Shown piece after piece: positions 32,662 through 44,012 of a stretch of 64,000 nucleotides of DNA (position 1 is the first letter of the stretch; every line of letters begins with the position of its first letter). The notes below the pieces were generated by a model. The model made no database searches. It worked only from the letters and a program-made list of their open reading frames with translations, and was not told the DNA's origin. The DNA comes from Echria macrotheca. Its lineage: Eukaryota; Ascomycota; Sordariomycetes; Sordariales; Schizotheciaceae. The stretch lies in assembly GCA_030411725.1 (NCBI GenBank), contig MU839833.1:1116001-1180000 (forward strand), written 5' to 3'. Position numbers and translations under genes: made by a program.

Positions 32662-34475
32662 ATGGACGCTAACGCGACCGTCTTCACGTCGACTTTGGCG
32701 AGCATCAAGTACGGCGCCGCTAATGTACCCCCTCAGCTCGAATATGTCGTCGACACGATCGCGCAGGCGTCGGCGTGGCAACTCGTCTTGACCCTCTTCG
32801 CCGTCCTCGTCGCCTATGACCAATGTGTGTATAGAATATCTGGGGGAGGGAATGGTACTGACTGGGTATCGCACAGTCCGTTATGTCTGGCAAAAGGGCT
32901 CGATCGTCGGCCCTGCATGGAAGATGCCCTTTATTGGACCCTTCCTGCAGTCTGTGAACCCCAAGTTCGAGGAATACCACGCGAAGTGGTTGAGCGGCCC
33001 CCTCAGCTGTGTCTCGGTTTTCCACAAGTAAGTCGCAAACTGGCGCAACACGGTCTGTTGTGCAAACAAAGCGCTAACACTCGAGCGCCAGGTTCGTCGT
33101 CATTGCCTCGACCCGCGACATGGCCCGCAAGGTGTTCAACTCGCCAGCTTTCGTCAAGCCCTGCGTCGTCGATGTTGCCCACAAGCTCCTTGGTGCCGAT
33201 AACTGGGTGTTCCTCGATGGCAAGGCCCATGTCGAGTATCGCAAGGGGCTCAACGGCCTCTTCACGCGCAAGGCGCTGGAGATCTACCTCCCCGGACAGG
33301 AGGCCATCTACAACAGATACTTCGAGAAGTGGCTGCAAGAGTCCAAGGAGGCCGGGAAGCCGGTCGCATGGATGCCGAACTTCCGCGAGATCATCACCGC
33401 CGTGTCTTGCCGCACCTTTGTTGGCCACTACATCAGCGAGGAAGCCGTCAAGAAGATCGCCGACGATTACTGGCTCATCACGGCCGCGCTCGAGCTTGTC
33501 AACTTCCCCATCATCCTGCCCTTCACCAAGACGTACTATGGCAAGAAGGCGGCCGACATGGTTCTCGCCGAGTTCTCCAAGTGCGCCGCCAAGAGCAAGG
33601 TCCGTATGGCCGCCGGAGGCGAGATCACCTGCATTACCGATGCTTGGGTCAAGAACATGCTGGATTCCGAGGCTTGGCGCGAGGCCGAGAAGAAGGGCGA
33701 GATCCCCGAGGGAATGGAGAAGCCCAACCCACTGGTCCGAGTTTTCAGCGACTATGAGATCGCTCAGACCGTCTTCACGTTCTTGTTTGCTTCCCAGGAC
33801 GCCACGAGCAGCGCAGCCACATGGCTTTTCCAGACCATGGCGCAGCGCCCCGAGATTCTCGATCGTGTTCGCGACGAGAACCTGAAGGTTCGAAATGGTG
33901 ACATCCACGCTGCGGTAACCCTCGAACAGCTCGAATCCATGACTTATAGCCGTGCTGTCGTTCGGGAGCTTCTGCGGTATCGTCCTCCTGTCCTGATGAC
34001 GCCGTATCAGGCGAAGAAGGCGTTCCCTATTTCTGAGGACTATACTGTTCCCAAGGGTAAGCTTAAGTCTGTCTCATAGTCGACTTGTTCTAACTCAGAA
34101 ACCAGGTGCTATGGTTATCGCCACGACATATATGGCTCTCCGCGATCCTGAAGTGTACAAGAATCCCGACGAGTTCGACCCTGAGCGGTACTACTCTGGT
34201 GACGCCGAGGAGAAGGGCGCGAAGAACTTCCTTGTGTTCGGCACTGGCCCTCACTATTGCATTGGGCAGCATTATGCTCAGCTCAACCTCGTGTTGATGC
34301 TCGGAAAGGCCTCGCTGTTGATGGACTGGAAGCACCACCCCACGCCGTTGTCGGAGGAGATCGAGGTGTTCGCTACAATCTTCCCCAAGGTAAGCCATTT
34401 ATCATGTTGAGGGATGCCAGAAGCTGACAGAAGTAGGACCACTGCCCATTGACCTTTGAGAAGAGGCAATGGTAA
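32662..34475 (+). CDS. ERG5: Cytochrome P450 CYP61, C-22 sterol desaturase (ERG5)
   Basis: Introduces the C22-C23 double bond late in ergosterol synthesis, on the ER membrane. Five exons, 32662-32824, 32877-33027, 33092-34056, 34106-34389 and 34437-34475, give 533 residues, normal for CYP61. Visible: an N-terminal membrane anchor WQLVLTLFAVLVAY (about 39-52), the GPAWKMPFIGPFLQSVNPKF entry, a helix I segment FASQDATSS, the K-helix ExxR in VVRELLRYRPP, the PERF-region equivalent FDPERY, and the heme-binding loop FGTGPHYCIG with the ligand Cys near residue 478. The last exon encodes only the conserved end DHCPLTFEKRQW. All borders are canonical GT-AG and keep the frame. The gene looks intact and should be active. 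No sterol-regulatory element was confidently seen upstream. Confidence 0.97.
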
Positions 34476-35321
34476 GAAACGAACAAAACCGAGCCAGTTC
34501 GGACTTGGAGCACCCAGTCTACTTATCTCGGCGTTGGTTAGGGAGGAGTCCAACCAGCAACACAAGGCGTTTGGAGCACGACGACTTTCTCGATGCTGTG
34601 GGAGCTTGGAAAGCCCAGTCAGCCAAGCCACGGCCCTTAGACACTTGTAATACTGAACCTGTAAATAGCCATTACAGCGGCAACTTTTTTGAACACGGAA
34701 TAGGTCAACACGGAATAGGCGCAGGGGGGATGGGATAGTACGGATACGCGAGGAAGCTAATATGGGAGTTCAAGCTAGGGAGCGTTAGGGCGCCGAGGTC
34801 GGTGTTCATGGTGAGGACCTAAATACTCTTGTCTTGAAACAAGACTAGTAGTCATATTCGATGCGTAAGGAATGAATGGAGGATCTGAAGCTGCCTGTCA
34901 CTTGAAGGATGCTGACCCCTTTCGATGGTGACCTGCGTGCGCAAGTAAGCCGTGTTGGATTGTGATCTCCTTCGTTTGACGCTGGGAGGGCTGACCACCA
35001 TGTTGTCGGCGTCATGGAAGTGTTGGTGTCCACGATGCCAAAGCGGGAAACCCGGGGATGGTGGGGTGTGAGTGTGCCGGCGCCCCGTGGACGAATGACG
35101 TTTTACCGAGGGGGTGGGTTTCCGGCTTCCGGGGATTAAGGTGCTGACACTAGGATCCGACTTTATCTCCATCTGGGATTCTTCCCACGACACATTGCGC
35201 TCGCATTGGCTTTCATGACGACGTATCCGAGTGACTAGATACACGGCACATACCTCGGACCCGTCGCAGAAGAATCAATCGCCGACCTTGGACGGGAGAC
35301 TACGGATACAGACAGTAAAGG
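34476..35321. other. Intergenic region ERG5 / rhodanese gene
   Basis: 846 bases, tandem orientation: the ERG5 3' UTR followed by the promoter of the rhodanese gene. No coding signal was recognised. A direct repeat of CACGGAATAGG occurs at about 34696-34718. Confidence 0.5.
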
Positions 35322-36113
35322 ATGGCGACGACACGAGCCCTCGCGACCACGACGGCGACGGCGGCGCGCACCACGGCAAGGTGGACGACACCGGTGCGCC
35401 GCGCCCCGAATATTGGCGCGTGCCAGTCCCGAGCGCTTCATTATTCGCAGCGTACGCGTACAGCACTGGCTCCGGCCGCGCTTGCTCGAACAAACCAACC
35501 GAAGGCTGCCGCCCTGGCGTCGTCGTCGTCGCGGTGGAGGAGAGCTGCTGCCTACTCGACTTCAACACCTGGCAATGGGGAGGGGAACGACACCAAGATC
35601 TGGGACTTTGAGGGCGTTTGTCTCTCCTCTCCTCTCTCTCTATACATCCCAGTGCAACAGGGGATAGCTAACAACACATATATGGGGGACAGATCACCAA
35701 CCTAATCCAAGACCCCAAGCACAAGATCGTCATAGTCGGTATGTGTCTCTTCCTTCCTTCCCGCTATTCCTCGCTCTTCTCCACATAAATGACAGCTAAA
35801 TGTAGTCTGATTAAAAAAAAAAAAAGATGTGCGAGAACCAAACGAGCTCCAAGATACGGGCAAGATCCCCGGCGCCATCAACATACCCATTAAGACCGCC
35901 CCCGACAGCTTCCACATCAGTGAGGACGAGTTCGAGGACCGCTTCGGATACCCGCGCCCGCCCAAGGACGCCGAGATTGCGGTTTATTGCCGGTCGGGCG
36001 TGCGCAGCCGTGCGGCCGCCGAGCTGGCGAAGAACGCCGGGTGGACGAATGTCGGTGAATATCCCGGCAGCTGGCTGGACTGGGCGGCGAAGGGGGGCAA
36101 GGTGGAGAGGTGA
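35322..36113 (+). CDS. Mitochondrial rhodanese-domain sulfurtransferase (RDL-like)
   Basis: Single-domain rhodanese predicted to transfer sulfane sulfur in mitochondria. Three exons, 35322-35615, 35693-35738 and 35827-36113, give 208 residues. Residues 1-85 are rich in Ala, Arg, Thr and Ser with no acidic residues, a long mitochondrial presequence (MATTRALATTTATAARTTAR...). The rhodanese domain runs from about 98: ITNLIQDPKHKIVIVDVREP, PGAINIPI, and the active-site loop CRSGVRSR with the catalytic Cys. It ends with GEYPGSWLDWA. Exon 2 is 46 nt. The second intron ends in thirteen A residues directly before the AG, lacking the usual pyrimidine tract, yet splicing gives the expected V-DVREP. The gene is convergent with the YIP1-family gene. 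Confidence 0.9.
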
Positions 36114-36285
36114 CGGACGTGACAAGAGTCTGGAGTCTACTATTGTACATACATACAGATTAGAAACCAGAGAAATCATCATTGTGAGACCTAGTAATCA
36201 TTCCCAGTTTGCCTGCCCTACCGAAAACGCCAGCATGAGCATGCTTCTCAGATACAACAAACTAAATAATACAACTTCCGAAGAA

Positions 36286-37306
36286 CTAAAACATCTGCGC
36301 CGGCTTGTCCGGCTCGCCCACCAACTTCCCACCATTCTTAAGCGGACTCCCATGCGCAAAGAAGAGTACCTTGATCGCAATAGCCAGCCCAAAATGCAGC
36401 GCCACCACCAAAATAAGCAACACCTTGCTGGTCTGCCGATCCGTCGCGCTGAGGACAGGATACAGATTCCTGAGCAGAAACGCAACCGACAGCCCAAAGC
36501 CCACGGCGACAAACACCCAGTTGAGAATCGTAATGGCCGACCAGCTGACCATGGCAACCGGGATCCAGACAAGATTACCGTACCCGTACAGCGCCCAGCA
36601 CTCGAGCAGGTTCGCGCTCTCGGACCCGAAATAGCGCAGGGCGAGGTAAAGCGCGACGGGCACGACGAACGTGTATCCATATACCAGACCGGCGGCCCCT
36701 TTGTATATCGTCAGCATCATCACTTCTGTGAGTGACACCAAAAAAAAGGGAAAACCATACCGCTCAACAACCGAAAATCATAAGCAAAAGACCCGCCCCC
36801 AGTACTAGACCGCCACTCGCTAATCGTCCCGCCCAGAAACAAAATCAACACCACCGTCGTCGCGATCCAGAACGGCCCATACAGATCCGGATTCCCCTCG
36901 AGCACATCCAGAAAATTAGCCCGCGGGAACAGCGCGGCCCAGCACCGACTCAGCACGGCCGACGTGTCAACATCAAAAAATTGCGCGTAGAACGACAGCG
37001 TCCAAAGAAAACGTTTTCCGCCTGCACCTGAGGAAGACGATGCCGTGGCTGGAAGGGGCAGGCCGCTTCCCGAGGATTGGGAGGGACCACCACCACCTTT
37101 GCGCCCTCCTCCCCGCCCACCGAGGGCCGGCGCCGTCTCGGAGAAGTTGGAGTTGTGGAATTCGAGGTCGTCTTGGAGGTCTGTGTGGCCTAGGTCGCCC
37201 TGTTGTAGTAGTGTTAGATAGGTTGGAGGATTGAGGGAGAAGAAGATGCAGCAAAGCTTGCCTCGTCGTCAATGTCGACGACGGCATCGTAGCCGGAGCC
37301 TGACAT
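36286..37306 (-). CDS. YIP1-family Golgi membrane protein
   Basis: Membrane protein of the early secretory pathway that associates with Rab GTPases. Three exons, 37306-37262, 37199-36761 and 36698-36286, give 298 residues. The N-terminal cytosolic part (about 1-100) is Gly/Ser-rich with HTDLQDDLEFHNSNF. Five hydrophobic segments follow: FWIATTVVLILFLGG, LVYGYTFVVPVALYLAL, WALYGYGNLVWIPVAMVSW, ILNWVFVAVGFGLSVAFLL and VLLILVVALHFGLAIAIKVL. The motifs DLYGPFWIATT and YGYGNLVWIP are typical of the Yip1 domain (YIPF1/2 side). The first intron starts GCAAGC directly after DIDDE; no GT exists before a stop in that frame, so a GC-AG intron is required. The second intron is canonical. Confidence 0.9.
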
Positions 37307-37751
37307 TGTGTCTTCTTGTCTTGTTTGCGCGTCTAGCCGGCGATTTCAGATCGTGACGTTGCGTTGGTAATGCGATAACGGCCGGCGCTGGTTCAAGTTT
37401 GTGATTGCTGCCGGTTTGAAGCTCTCGGGACAGCTGTTGCAAGTACAGAATAGGCAATAATTGGAGATGGGTTCTCCAACACCTGCATCGCTTACGTATG
37501 CCGCCCCAGTTTACATCGACAGAGTATCACGTGATCAGATATTCAAGCCATCACTGAAATTCAAAGGCAGACAAAAACACATGCAAGTCACACGGTTTGG
37601 TTCATAGATAGATTGTCAGGAGTCTCATGCTAAGGTTCATGTGTACAGCCGTACTGATTTCCGTAACCCCCTGCCAACCTGTCTCGGAACAACGAAGACG
37701 ATGATGCCGAAAACCAAAGACGCCGGAGACCATGATACGAGAAGAAACCGC
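37307..37751. other. Intergenic region YIP1-family gene / ubiquitin-L40
   Basis: 445 bases, both genes on the minus strand: promoter of the YIP1-family gene plus the 3' UTR of the ubiquitin fusion. No gene seen. Confidence 0.5.
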
Positions 37752-38493
<742 letters not shown>

Positions 38494-39272
38494 TTTGCTT
38501 TGATTTCCGTGAATCTGCTCCGAAGAGGGATGGTGAACCAGAGAAGTTCTCAGTGATGGCAATTTTGGTGGGGTTAGAAATTTGGCCAAGACTAGGGCTC
38601 AGGTGGCTCCGGTGAATTGGCACGTGCACGCGGGCGGTGCCAATTCGCGGCCCACACAGTGCGCCACTCCACTTACCCCATTTGCCCATCAGGAGCTCGC
38701 TGCTCGAAAGGCATACCAACCAGACGAATAAAACCAACCAAACAGACAGACAGACACAGCTTATTGATTAAAGCGCAGAGTTTCATAGGAGCTCCCAACT
38801 TGGCTTGAGTGACTACTACAAAGGCACATCTCCAAAACAAACATGCCTTTTCTTTTTTTGAGAGGGGTCTTCGACAGAATTGGAGGTTGAGGGGACAGAA
38901 AGCTGTAATGGTCACTCTTGTCGTGGATCAGGTCGCAGCTCTTGATTCCTATGACAAAAAGAAGTATGCCCTAGTTTCTACAGGCTTTCAGTTCACAGGC
39001 TGGGCGTACTTGCAACATCTCCAGGAACATTATCTCGAAGATGCCCCTAAACAGAAGAGAAAGGCCCGTTTGTTTGTGAGGTATCCTCCTACAAGCACTC
39101 ACTCGCTACCTTACGTCCTCATACAAACTTCTACTCTAGATACCAAGAAGTTAAGGGCGGGTTGCGTGTACTCGTCTATTTTCTCATGATGGTGCCTAGC
39201 AATCTAAGTTTCTACGCTGTACAGCAATTCCAAAGCCCCGTCCTCCCGCTCTCTAGGGTTATTCACCACCTT
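38494..39272. other. Promoter of ubiquitin-L40 and 3' flank of RRN7
   Basis: 779 bases, both flanking genes on the minus strand. The non-coding first exon of the ubiquitin gene ends at 38494 after CAAAGCAAA. Open frames on the plus strand here start at non-ATG codons and resemble nothing known. Confidence 0.5.
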
Positions 39273-41249
39273 TTAATCAACATCCATCTCATCCGCTTCC
39301 TCCCTCTGGCGCCGCCTATCCTCTTTATCCGCGCGCACTATCATCTTCTCAAACTTGTAGACAGCTCGGACCAAGTCTTCGAGGGATAAGCCAGCCTTCG
39401 CAGCAACGATTTCGTAGAAAATCTTTGCCCGCCCGCGAAGCTCCGATGCCCTTTTGAATGCCTGGTGCCGGTCACCCATGCGGTAGACAGCATGCTTCCC
39501 ATCCTCTGGCACCGGTGCAACACGCTCAGCGGCTTTCCTCACCGTCTTCATCCGTGCCATGATCTCCTCCCGGGTCATGTCTTTGACAACGGGTAACGGA
39601 GGCACTTTCGCCAGAGGCAGCGTCCGATCGAACCCTGTTTTGCCTGCTGAGCGTTAGCGGTGGCGTCCGAAAGCTGCTCCAGGGAGTGTACTATACCATT
39701 GGCGAACCGTTCCTTGTTAATACGTGTCTCTTGGAGCCAGCTAAGATATTCTTCTATATCTTCCTTACTCATTTTCCAGACATCGCCTGACGGGATACGC
39801 TCGAAATCAAGTTTGGTCCTAGGCCGCTTCTCTGTCTCCGCAAACTGCGTCTCCCATACTGGCCAATTCCACTTTATCACCAAAGGGTCACGGTCGTCTT
39901 GAGGAAGCCGTTTCACGTCGTCTAGTGGGGCCACCAGCTTCGTCGCAAATACAATGGAAGCTGCGAGAAGAACATCTGGCAAATCCAGGAGTCCGTATCT
40001 TGTGGGTTTTCCCGAAGTTTTCATCGGTCTGCCGTCTGTAGGAAAGGAGAAGACGAGCTGTAGATTTGAGCATACGTCCCGTACTTTCACGTACACTGAA
40101 ACTATTCGTATCGTTAGCAAGGTAGTGCCCGTTCTTTGACATAGGGAAACATACGAGGCACAGCCAAGTCCCTGACCCACATGAGGAGGACGGAGGGCGT
40201 ATTGATCTCTGGAAACACCAAGTTGTAATGCTCCTTGTAGTTTACAATCATGTCCAGGACGGCCTCGTGCAGTTCACTGCCGTTGAACTTGGCATATCGG
40301 GTTAGGAGAAGCCGACGAGCCCATGCCGGCAGGCGTTTAACCCAACTTTCGGGTACAAGTTGATTCTGCGGGCGTCAGTAGAGGGTTTGTATGATGGGCA
40401 AGTCACGTACCGCGCCGAGAAACGGCATCTGATTGTTTCTGGCCCAGCGGACTATATCCCCAATCCTGATGGGCTCGCGTCGGAGCAAACAACCCAGGTA
40501 GACAATGGCTAAGGTGTCCATGACAGCTGGAAGCGCATAGTCGCGGCCAGACCAGGACTTCAATCTAGTTCGTGACCGCGACCGGCTTTCGCGCTTGTTT
40601 TTATCTCCATCTGTGGTGGTTTGCGCCTCGACCTGTGAGCTATGCATGGCCGAGTTTGCGTCTGAGCCCACTTCTGATGGGGACCGGGGCTGGGTCACTG
40701 ATCGAGACCGTGACCGGCGTTCCTGCGACTGAGATCCTCCCTCCGTTTCCTGGTTCTCCTCGTTCTGAATACGAGCGGGCGTTAAGCCGGGACAACCGCG
40801 GATGCGGAGATTCCAGAGATCGCGGCATACGCTTTCGAGTTCGCGATGGAAACCACGCTCCTTGACCAGCCATCGAAGTTCCTTTCGCAGGATGAGCTGG
40901 AGACATTCCAGGAAGAGCTCTCTGGCTTTGTCACCGGACAGCACCTCGCGCTTCTTAGGCCTTATTTCATCCTTCTCTTCCGTGGCGTCCGTTCCCGACT
41001 GAGCGCGGGCTGTTTTGCCCGTTTCGCCGAAGTTATCGTCGGAATCAACATCGTACTGCACATAGCCCTGTAGGTTTGGTATGATGATTAGCAGGAAGCA
41101 GAACGGCGCTTCCGTTGCCCACGTCAACTTACTTGAATCTGGTGTCCGTTTTCACAGTATTGGAGCCCGTTGTCGATGTACCACCGCCTCGCGGGGCAGT
41201 CCGGGCATGTCTCGCCTCGACGAAACCACTTGAGCCGTTGTTTTGGCAT
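39273..41249 (-). CDS. RRN7: RNA polymerase I initiation factor Rrn7 (TAF1B/TFIIB-like)
   Basis: Core-factor subunit that recruits RNA polymerase I to rDNA. Five exons, 41249-41133, 41067-40411, 40365-40155, 40095-39697 and 39634-39273, give 581 residues. The N-terminal zinc ribbon is clear: CPDC at residues 15-18 and CENGH at 32-36, within an RRN7-type finger starting MPKQRLKWFRRGETCP. A cyclin-like region follows: LFLECLQLILRKELRWLVKE, LWNLRIRGCPG, then RIGDIVRWARNNQMPFLGA. An Arg/Ser-rich insert (SQERRSRSRSVTQPRS and KRESRSRSRTRLKSW) separates the two, as in other filamentous fungi. The C-terminal part carries KLDFERIPSGDVWKMS and ends ADEMDVD. All four introns are short GT-AG. Identity rests on the zinc ribbon and domain order. 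Confidence 0.9.
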
Positions 41250-42350
41250 CCCAGTGCTTGTAGGCGTTGCCGGGTGCACTTATCCTGATGTTAGACAGTT
41301 TTTGGGGATTCGACTTGCTTTTTATTAAAACTGCCGTGATAAGACTGATAAGCGAAGAAGTATTGTATGATGTGGTTTTCGGGGAGCTTCTCGTTGCCCT
41401 GTCAAAATGACCAGCAAAGGATACAAGTGGGACAAGAAGTGGTGGCGAGGATGTTGATGAGATTGAGACAGCACGAGGTCAAGGACGTACTGTCTCCTTT
41501 GGTTTTGAATAGTTAGTTGGCCCATGCCTAAACTACCGCTGCGTCTTCATCGCTAGACTCGAGGCAGGCGCTGTATGCACCTAAGTAAGGCCCGCACTTG
41601 CAAATGGTGCCGACCCCGTGCCTCAGATAAACACACATTCACTCATCATTGCGGTGTTGAGTGGTTGACTTCCCGAAACGGACGCTGTCGCTGCGAGCCC
41701 CAAGGCTTTCGGATCCCGGCCAAAGTGGACCACAGCAACCAGCGGCCGACCACGTCCCTGGCAGCGCTTCCAGCCTGCAGGTAGCGTCTTTCTCGATATA
41801 CTCTAGCTCTCACATGCCATTTGCAGCTAAGCAGTGCATCCTGACTTCTCATTCTACTATGCTGAAACACACGCATCATGGACGCCCGCAAAATGATGCC
41901 CAAGCCCAAACCCACTATCATTATGTGACCAACATGGTAGGGCTGTAGACCGAACACGGAAAGACAGGGGCTGCTTGTCATCTGATATGGAAAATCACCG
42001 AAAGATCTCTGGTTTCTATTTGGTACTGCCAGTGTGCCGCCACCGCAAAGTGCCCTCCTGCGTTTCCCAGAGAAACGACCGTAGTCGAACCCATGTGCCC
42101 GGAAAAAGATGGCAAGCAAAGCTCGGACGCCAGGCCTGGACCCGAAGACCAGCCTTCTGCCCAGGGAAAAACAGTCTCCAGATAGAACCATCAGCCAGCA
42201 TCAGGGAAACTCGGATATAATGCAAGCCTAAGAAACATCAACCGATATATCTCGGCCCGCCGAGGCCCCAAACACAGCCAACGGCAAGCCTGCCGCGGCC
42301 AACGGAGGCCCAGTGTCTCCCGACAACCCACCCTCTCCCATACCCGCCAC
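41250..42350. other. RRN7 promoter and eIF5A 3' flank
   Basis: 1.1 kb, both genes on the minus strand. No conserved frame. The segment near RRN7 is CT-rich on the minus strand, compatible with a leader; the rest holds nothing I can name. Confidence 0.5.
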
Positions 42351-43148
42351 TTATTTCATGGTCGACTCCTTGGCGTCAACAGCCGCCTCCTCGCCCATGG
42401 CGGTCTGGACGGTGACATCTGCGCAATCGGTATCAGCATCATATCGCAGACAATTCTTACCAAGATGGGAACTTACTCGTGTCCTTTTCTTCGGTCTTGA
42501 ACAGCTTAATGATCTTCTCACCAACTTCACCGTCGGGCATGCGAACGTCGTTCTTCTCATCGCCGGTGTCAGTGATCAGGTTAAGGAACCCATCGTCCGA
42601 GATGTCGATCTGCAGCAGAAGTCAGCCTGGGACGTGTAAGGAGTGCCAAAAGACGTACGAGCTGGTACTCAGTGCGCTTGACCACAGGGACATCCATATT
42701 GTGGGTCGAAGGGCAAAGATCCTCGAGCTTCTTTCCGGTGAAGATGTCAATGGCAACAAGATGGACCTTGGCATGACCATGCTTGCCCGTCTTGGACGTA
42801 GACATGTCCACGATCTTGCAGGGACGGCCCTTGATCACGACGAACCCGTTCTTGCGCAGAGCAGAGCACTGCATGGGGTAGGTCGTCGAAGCGCCAGCAT
42901 CGGCGGATTCGAACGTATGCTCATGCTGGAAATCAGTTGTCAGCAACCAAGCCGATTCGAAGCCTATCTGATGAACGGGCAGAAGAAACAAGCGATACGA
43001 TGGGCAAGCCGATCGAGCGCATCGCCACCGAAGTTGTGCGCAACAGGTATCGCGGGGCTCGCGACGATGCGGGGTTGATTTTTTTGCCCAAGCGCACAAC
43101 AGGTGAATGGCAAGAACTGGGTCGGGCACTTACGTCGGAGTCCGCCAT
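42351..43148 (-). CDS. Translation factor eIF5A
   Basis: Hypusine-containing factor that stimulates peptide-bond formation at stalling motifs and termination. Four exons, 43148-43134, 42925-42659, 42609-42477 and 42418-42351, give 160 residues. The sequence MADSDHEHTFESADAGAS leads into TYPMQCSALRKNGFVVIKGR. The hypusination site lies in STSKTGKHGHAKVHLVAIDI with the modified Lys at residue 53. The C-terminal OB-fold domain reads RTEYQLIDISDDGFLNL and VRMPDGEVGEKI. The first exon codes for only five residues (MADSD) and is followed by a 208-nt intron, long for this region, a common feature of highly expressed fungal translation genes. It shares its upstream region with VPS52. Confidence 0.97.
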
Positions 43149-44012
43149 CTTGATGGGCCTGGAAAGATACTCGGTTGAAGGAAGAAGAAGGAGTGAGAGG
43201 CAAGGCCCAAGAAGTCGATGGATACACCAGGGAGAAGAGAGGTGCAGTTGGATGGCTAGCTGGAGGGGGAGGTTTGGAGGAAATTTGCGGTTTTGAAGAC
43301 AAACTGGGGGGAGAAGAAAAGCGACGCCCCCGCCAGTCGACAATACCCCTCCTCCACATTTGCAACGCTGAATTTTATAGTGTGGCCCTGTCTGCACGCT
43401 AGGTACTACCTAGTGCAGTTAATGAAACCTTCTTTTTTTCCACTCCACACCTCCGTTCAAGAGCTGCTGTTCACCCCACTTGACTGTCAAGGCTCTGATC
43501 CTGAGGCTCGCTTTGCTGCTATTTCTGTGTATTTCCAAGACCTATCGGGCCGGCAACACGACGCCGTCCATGTTGTTTTACTGCCTGTCTACGCAATAGT
43601 TGTCCGGTCCTTTGGCTCCAGTGCCGGATTGTGAAAATTGCCCCTCCCAAACCAAGTTGCCCCGCCTTCAATTAGCAGCCCGCGTCGACCGTTGTCTCAA
43701 TGTACTAACTTATTAGCCCTTTTCGGAAAAGTTCCACACGAGTTCTCACTAAACCCGCCCGGCTGGCAGTGGCTGGCAGCTGGCCAATCAGTATCCCGGT
43801 AATCGACCATGTCAGCCTTGCTCCGTCAGCTGCTGCGAGCATCGAGGCCACGAGCCACCCCAGCAATGCCGCGACTCTGCAGGAGCTTCGCCGAGCTCCA
43901 AGAGGCCAGCTAACAAAGCAACCGCCCGTCGGGTGTTCACACTGCAGCAGCACCAAGATTCTTCCATCTTCCATTTGTGTTTAGCGCGGAATGCACACAT
44001 TCGAGGTTCGAC
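43149..44012. promoter_or_regulatory. Divergent promoter region eIF5A / VPS52
   Basis: 864 bases between divergent start codons. On the minus strand the first 150 bases upstream of eIF5A are strongly CT-rich (for example CTCTTCTCCCTGGTG), the usual leader of a highly expressed fungal gene. A TACCTAG-type repeat occurs at 43400-43413. No gene seen. Confidence 0.5.

Noticed and set aside
32545..33885. 446-codon frame overlapping ERG5
   Set aside because: It runs through the conserved CYP61 exons in another frame and reads as Ser/Arg/Pro-rich nonsense caused by GC-rich codons.
38809..39189. 126-codon plus-strand frame between ubiquitin-L40 and RRN7
   Set aside because: Its first codon is GTG, no family similarity, and it lies in the promoter of the opposite-strand gene.
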